64,000 nucleotides of DNA from Bacteroidaceae bacterium (GTDB lineage: Bacteria; Bacteroidota; Bacteroidia; Bacteroidales; Bacteroidaceae), in assembly GCA_016292545.1 (NCBI GenBank), contig JAEDIG010000001.1:5579-69578 (forward strand), read 5' to 3'. Under the pieces are notes generated by a model, which worked only from the letters and a program-made list of their open reading frames with translations, was not told where the DNA came from and ran no database searches. Positions 63,957-64,000 of the stretch are shown here, piece by piece. The translations under genes and the position numbers were made by a program. The number at the start of each line of letters is the position of its first letter. The first letter of the stretch is position 1.

Positions 63957-64000
63957 TATCTTGTTAGTTGTTTCTATTGCTAATCAGCGATTTGTAAATT

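Larger units (their letters stand above)
51960..64000. other. putative acquired defence island (extends beyond the window)
   Basis: The stretch is clearly poorer in G+C than everything to the left, with AT-rich third codon positions. It carries a broken antiterminator gene, a giant LOTUS-GHKL protein, an SF1 helicase-PIN fusion, two truncated AlbA_2 copies and a WG-repeat gene. No integrase or transposase is visible; the right boundary is outside the window. Confidence 0.7.

Overview
The window looks like a chromosomal segment of a Prevotella-type member of the Bacteroidota. The evidence is a complete starch-utilisation (Sus) locus with SusC/SusD proteins, TAnnTTTG-type -7 promoter elements, almost no Shine-Dalgarno sequences, many short secreted lipoproteins, and a remnant of a UpxY/NusG-like antiterminator. 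Species cannot be settled from the sequence alone. Positions 1 to about 51,950 are GC-rich and densely coding. From about 51,960 to the right end the DNA is clearly more AT-rich and carries different gene types, so it reads as an acquired island.

Layout: (1) 1-6,584 is an efflux and signalling operon: two MacB/FtsX-type permeases (the first cut by the window edge), a TolC-like outer-membrane channel, a sigma-54-dependent response regulator and its histidine kinase. (2) 6,585-8,901 holds a palindrome-bearing promoter region and two translationally coupled secreted proteins of unknown function. (3) 8,921-15,895 is on the minus strand: a DUF4172-Fic protein with a likely autoregulatory operator, then the cotranscribed set DUF6377/SusR-like regulator, small lipoprotein, YARHG-DUF3160 lipoprotein and CapA-like lipoprotein. 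(4) 16,157-35,896 is the starch/maltodextrin locus: susA, susB, susC, susD, susE, a SusF-like gene, a CBM26-type alpha-amylase, an MFS sugar transporter, 4-alpha-glucanotransferase, an unexpected GH53 endo-galactanase, and a type I pullulanase. Starch would be bound and cut at the surface, imported by SusCD, degraded in the periplasm by SusA, SusB and pullulanase, moved inward by the MFS carrier and processed by MalQ. (5) 35,897-36,804 is a repeat-rich non-coding stretch. (6) 36,805-51,946 is mixed housekeeping and envelope functions: YfhO-like membrane protein, rpsO, typA/bipA, a GH71/99-like enzyme, a GDPD/FAM151-like protein, two GT2 glycosyltransferases, a Kdo/WaaP-type kinase, an HhH outer-membrane protein, an acyltransferase and a GH55-like beta-helix protein.

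(7) 51,960-64,000 is the island and the most interesting part. After a truncated UpxY-like gene come two coupled genes. The first encodes a 2,307-residue protein with an N-terminal OST-HTH/LOTUS-like domain and a sacsin/Hsp90-like (GHKL) ATPase. The second encodes a UPF1/COG1112-type SF1 helicase fused to a PIN ribonuclease domain. Two bases after the helicase stop lies the 5' fragment of an AlbA_2 (Schlafen-like) gene. A WG-repeat gene follows, and then a second, longer but also truncated copy of the same AlbA_2 gene. The arrangement suggests an RNA-directed defence or RNA-surveillance operon with a variable third position remodelled by recombination across a 108-bp direct repeat. All functional statements about this system are inferred from domain content.
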